From: Phaeobacter porticola
Lineage (GTDB): Bacteria > Pseudomonadota > Alphaproteobacteria > Rhodobacterales > Rhodobacteraceae
Reading direction: 5' to 3'
Assembly (NCBI RefSeq): GCF_001888185.1
Contig: NZ_CP016364.1
Coordinates: 992,001 to 1,056,000 of the forward strand
Length of the DNA: 64,000 nucleotides
Part shown: one piece after another, positions 63,935 through 64,000 of the stretch
Position numbering within the stretch: the stretch's first letter is position 1
Layout: every line of letters begins with the position of its first letter
Notes under the pieces: generated by a model
What the model was told of the DNA's origin: nothing
The model's database searches: none
Seen by the model: the letters and a program-made list of their open reading frames with translations, nothing else
Made by a program: the position numbers and the translations under genes

Positions 63935-64000
63935 ATGTTTGATCTTGGGTGGACCGAACTCATGGTTATCGGCGTTGTGGCGCTGATTGTTGTCGGACCC
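63935..64000 (+). CDS. tatB: Tat translocase subunit TatB, N-terminal fragment
   Basis: Only the first 22 codons are in the window: MFDLGWTELMVIGVVALIVV followed by GP. The Glu-containing short N-terminus (FDLGWTEL) and the helix with GP at its end are typical for TatB. The gene continues past position 64000. Position after tatA supports the identity. Confidence 0.93.
   Translation, partial: MFDLGWTELMVIGVVALIVVGP

Noticed and set aside
1-64000. Search for tRNA, rRNA, CRISPR arrays, insertion sequences, phage genes and defence islands
   Set aside because: I saw no cloverleaf-like intergenic stretch, regular spaced repeats, transposase, integrase or restriction/toxin genes. Nearly all of the sequence is ordinary metabolic and respiratory coding DNA.

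Overview
The window reads as chromosomal DNA of a marine Roseobacter-group alphaproteobacterium (Rhodobacterales, most like Phaeobacter or Ruegeria). This is inferred from the high GC content, the complex I operon with interspersed accessory genes and a long NuoE, two Hedgehog/intein (Hint_2-type) proteins, KdtA, a leucine-degradation cluster and the general gene style. I see no rRNA or tRNA gene, CRISPR array, insertion sequence, prophage or attachment site. Nearly all of the DNA is coding.

Region 1 (1-10.1 kb) is a peptide or acyl-amino-acid uptake and hydrolysis locus. On the minus strand lie a family 5 substrate-binding protein and two permeases, the second cut by the window edge. Divergently transcribed are a double ATPase, an ArgE-like deacetylase and three tandem M20 amidohydrolases of 387-388 residues. 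Region 2 (10.1-20.2 kb) holds moaA-kdtA-glycosyltransferase, a small lipoprotein gene, glmU-glmS-alkD (amino-sugar precursor synthesis plus a DNA-repair glycosylase), a gph-like phosphatase and a DegT-family aminotransferase. Region 3 (20.2-31.2 kb) begins with a Hint-domain protein, followed by leucine/isovalerate catabolism: ivd, an acyl-CoA synthetase, a small exported protein, mccB, mccA, hmgL and a methylglutaconyl-CoA hydratase. An OmpW-type porin gene sits among them, divergent from the synthetase, with a near-consensus FNR/FnrL site in the shared upstream region.

Region 4 (31.3-51.7 kb) is a complete 14-subunit nuo operon (nuoA-N) in canonical order, interrupted by six small non-nuo genes: a tiny membrane peptide, a two-helix membrane protein, two lipoproteins, one exported protein and one cysteine-free carboxymuconolactone-decarboxylase-like protein. 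Many junctions are TAATG or ATGA overlaps. An intrinsic terminator follows nuoN, then birA, coaX and RNase J. A candidate promoter before nuoA has a spacer made almost entirely of G.

Region 5 (51.7-64 kb) has a 57-residue protein, a RhlE-like helicase, a family 2 glycosyltransferase with an unknown partner, prfC, a Dabb protein, a second Hint protein, an SDR-fold protein without a recognisable catalytic Tyr/Lys, an AlkC-like glycosylase, an orphan Fe-type ABC ATPase, a WYL-domain regulator with an antibiotic-biosynthesis-monooxygenase-like gene and a perfect 9+9 palindrome upstream, then tatA and the start of tatB.

I do not see a clearly novel defence or mobile system. The best candidates for undescribed biology are the accessory genes inside the nuo operon with their local RNA/DNA signals, the palindrome-controlled WYL unit, the two Hint proteins, and the transporter with triplicated peptidases.
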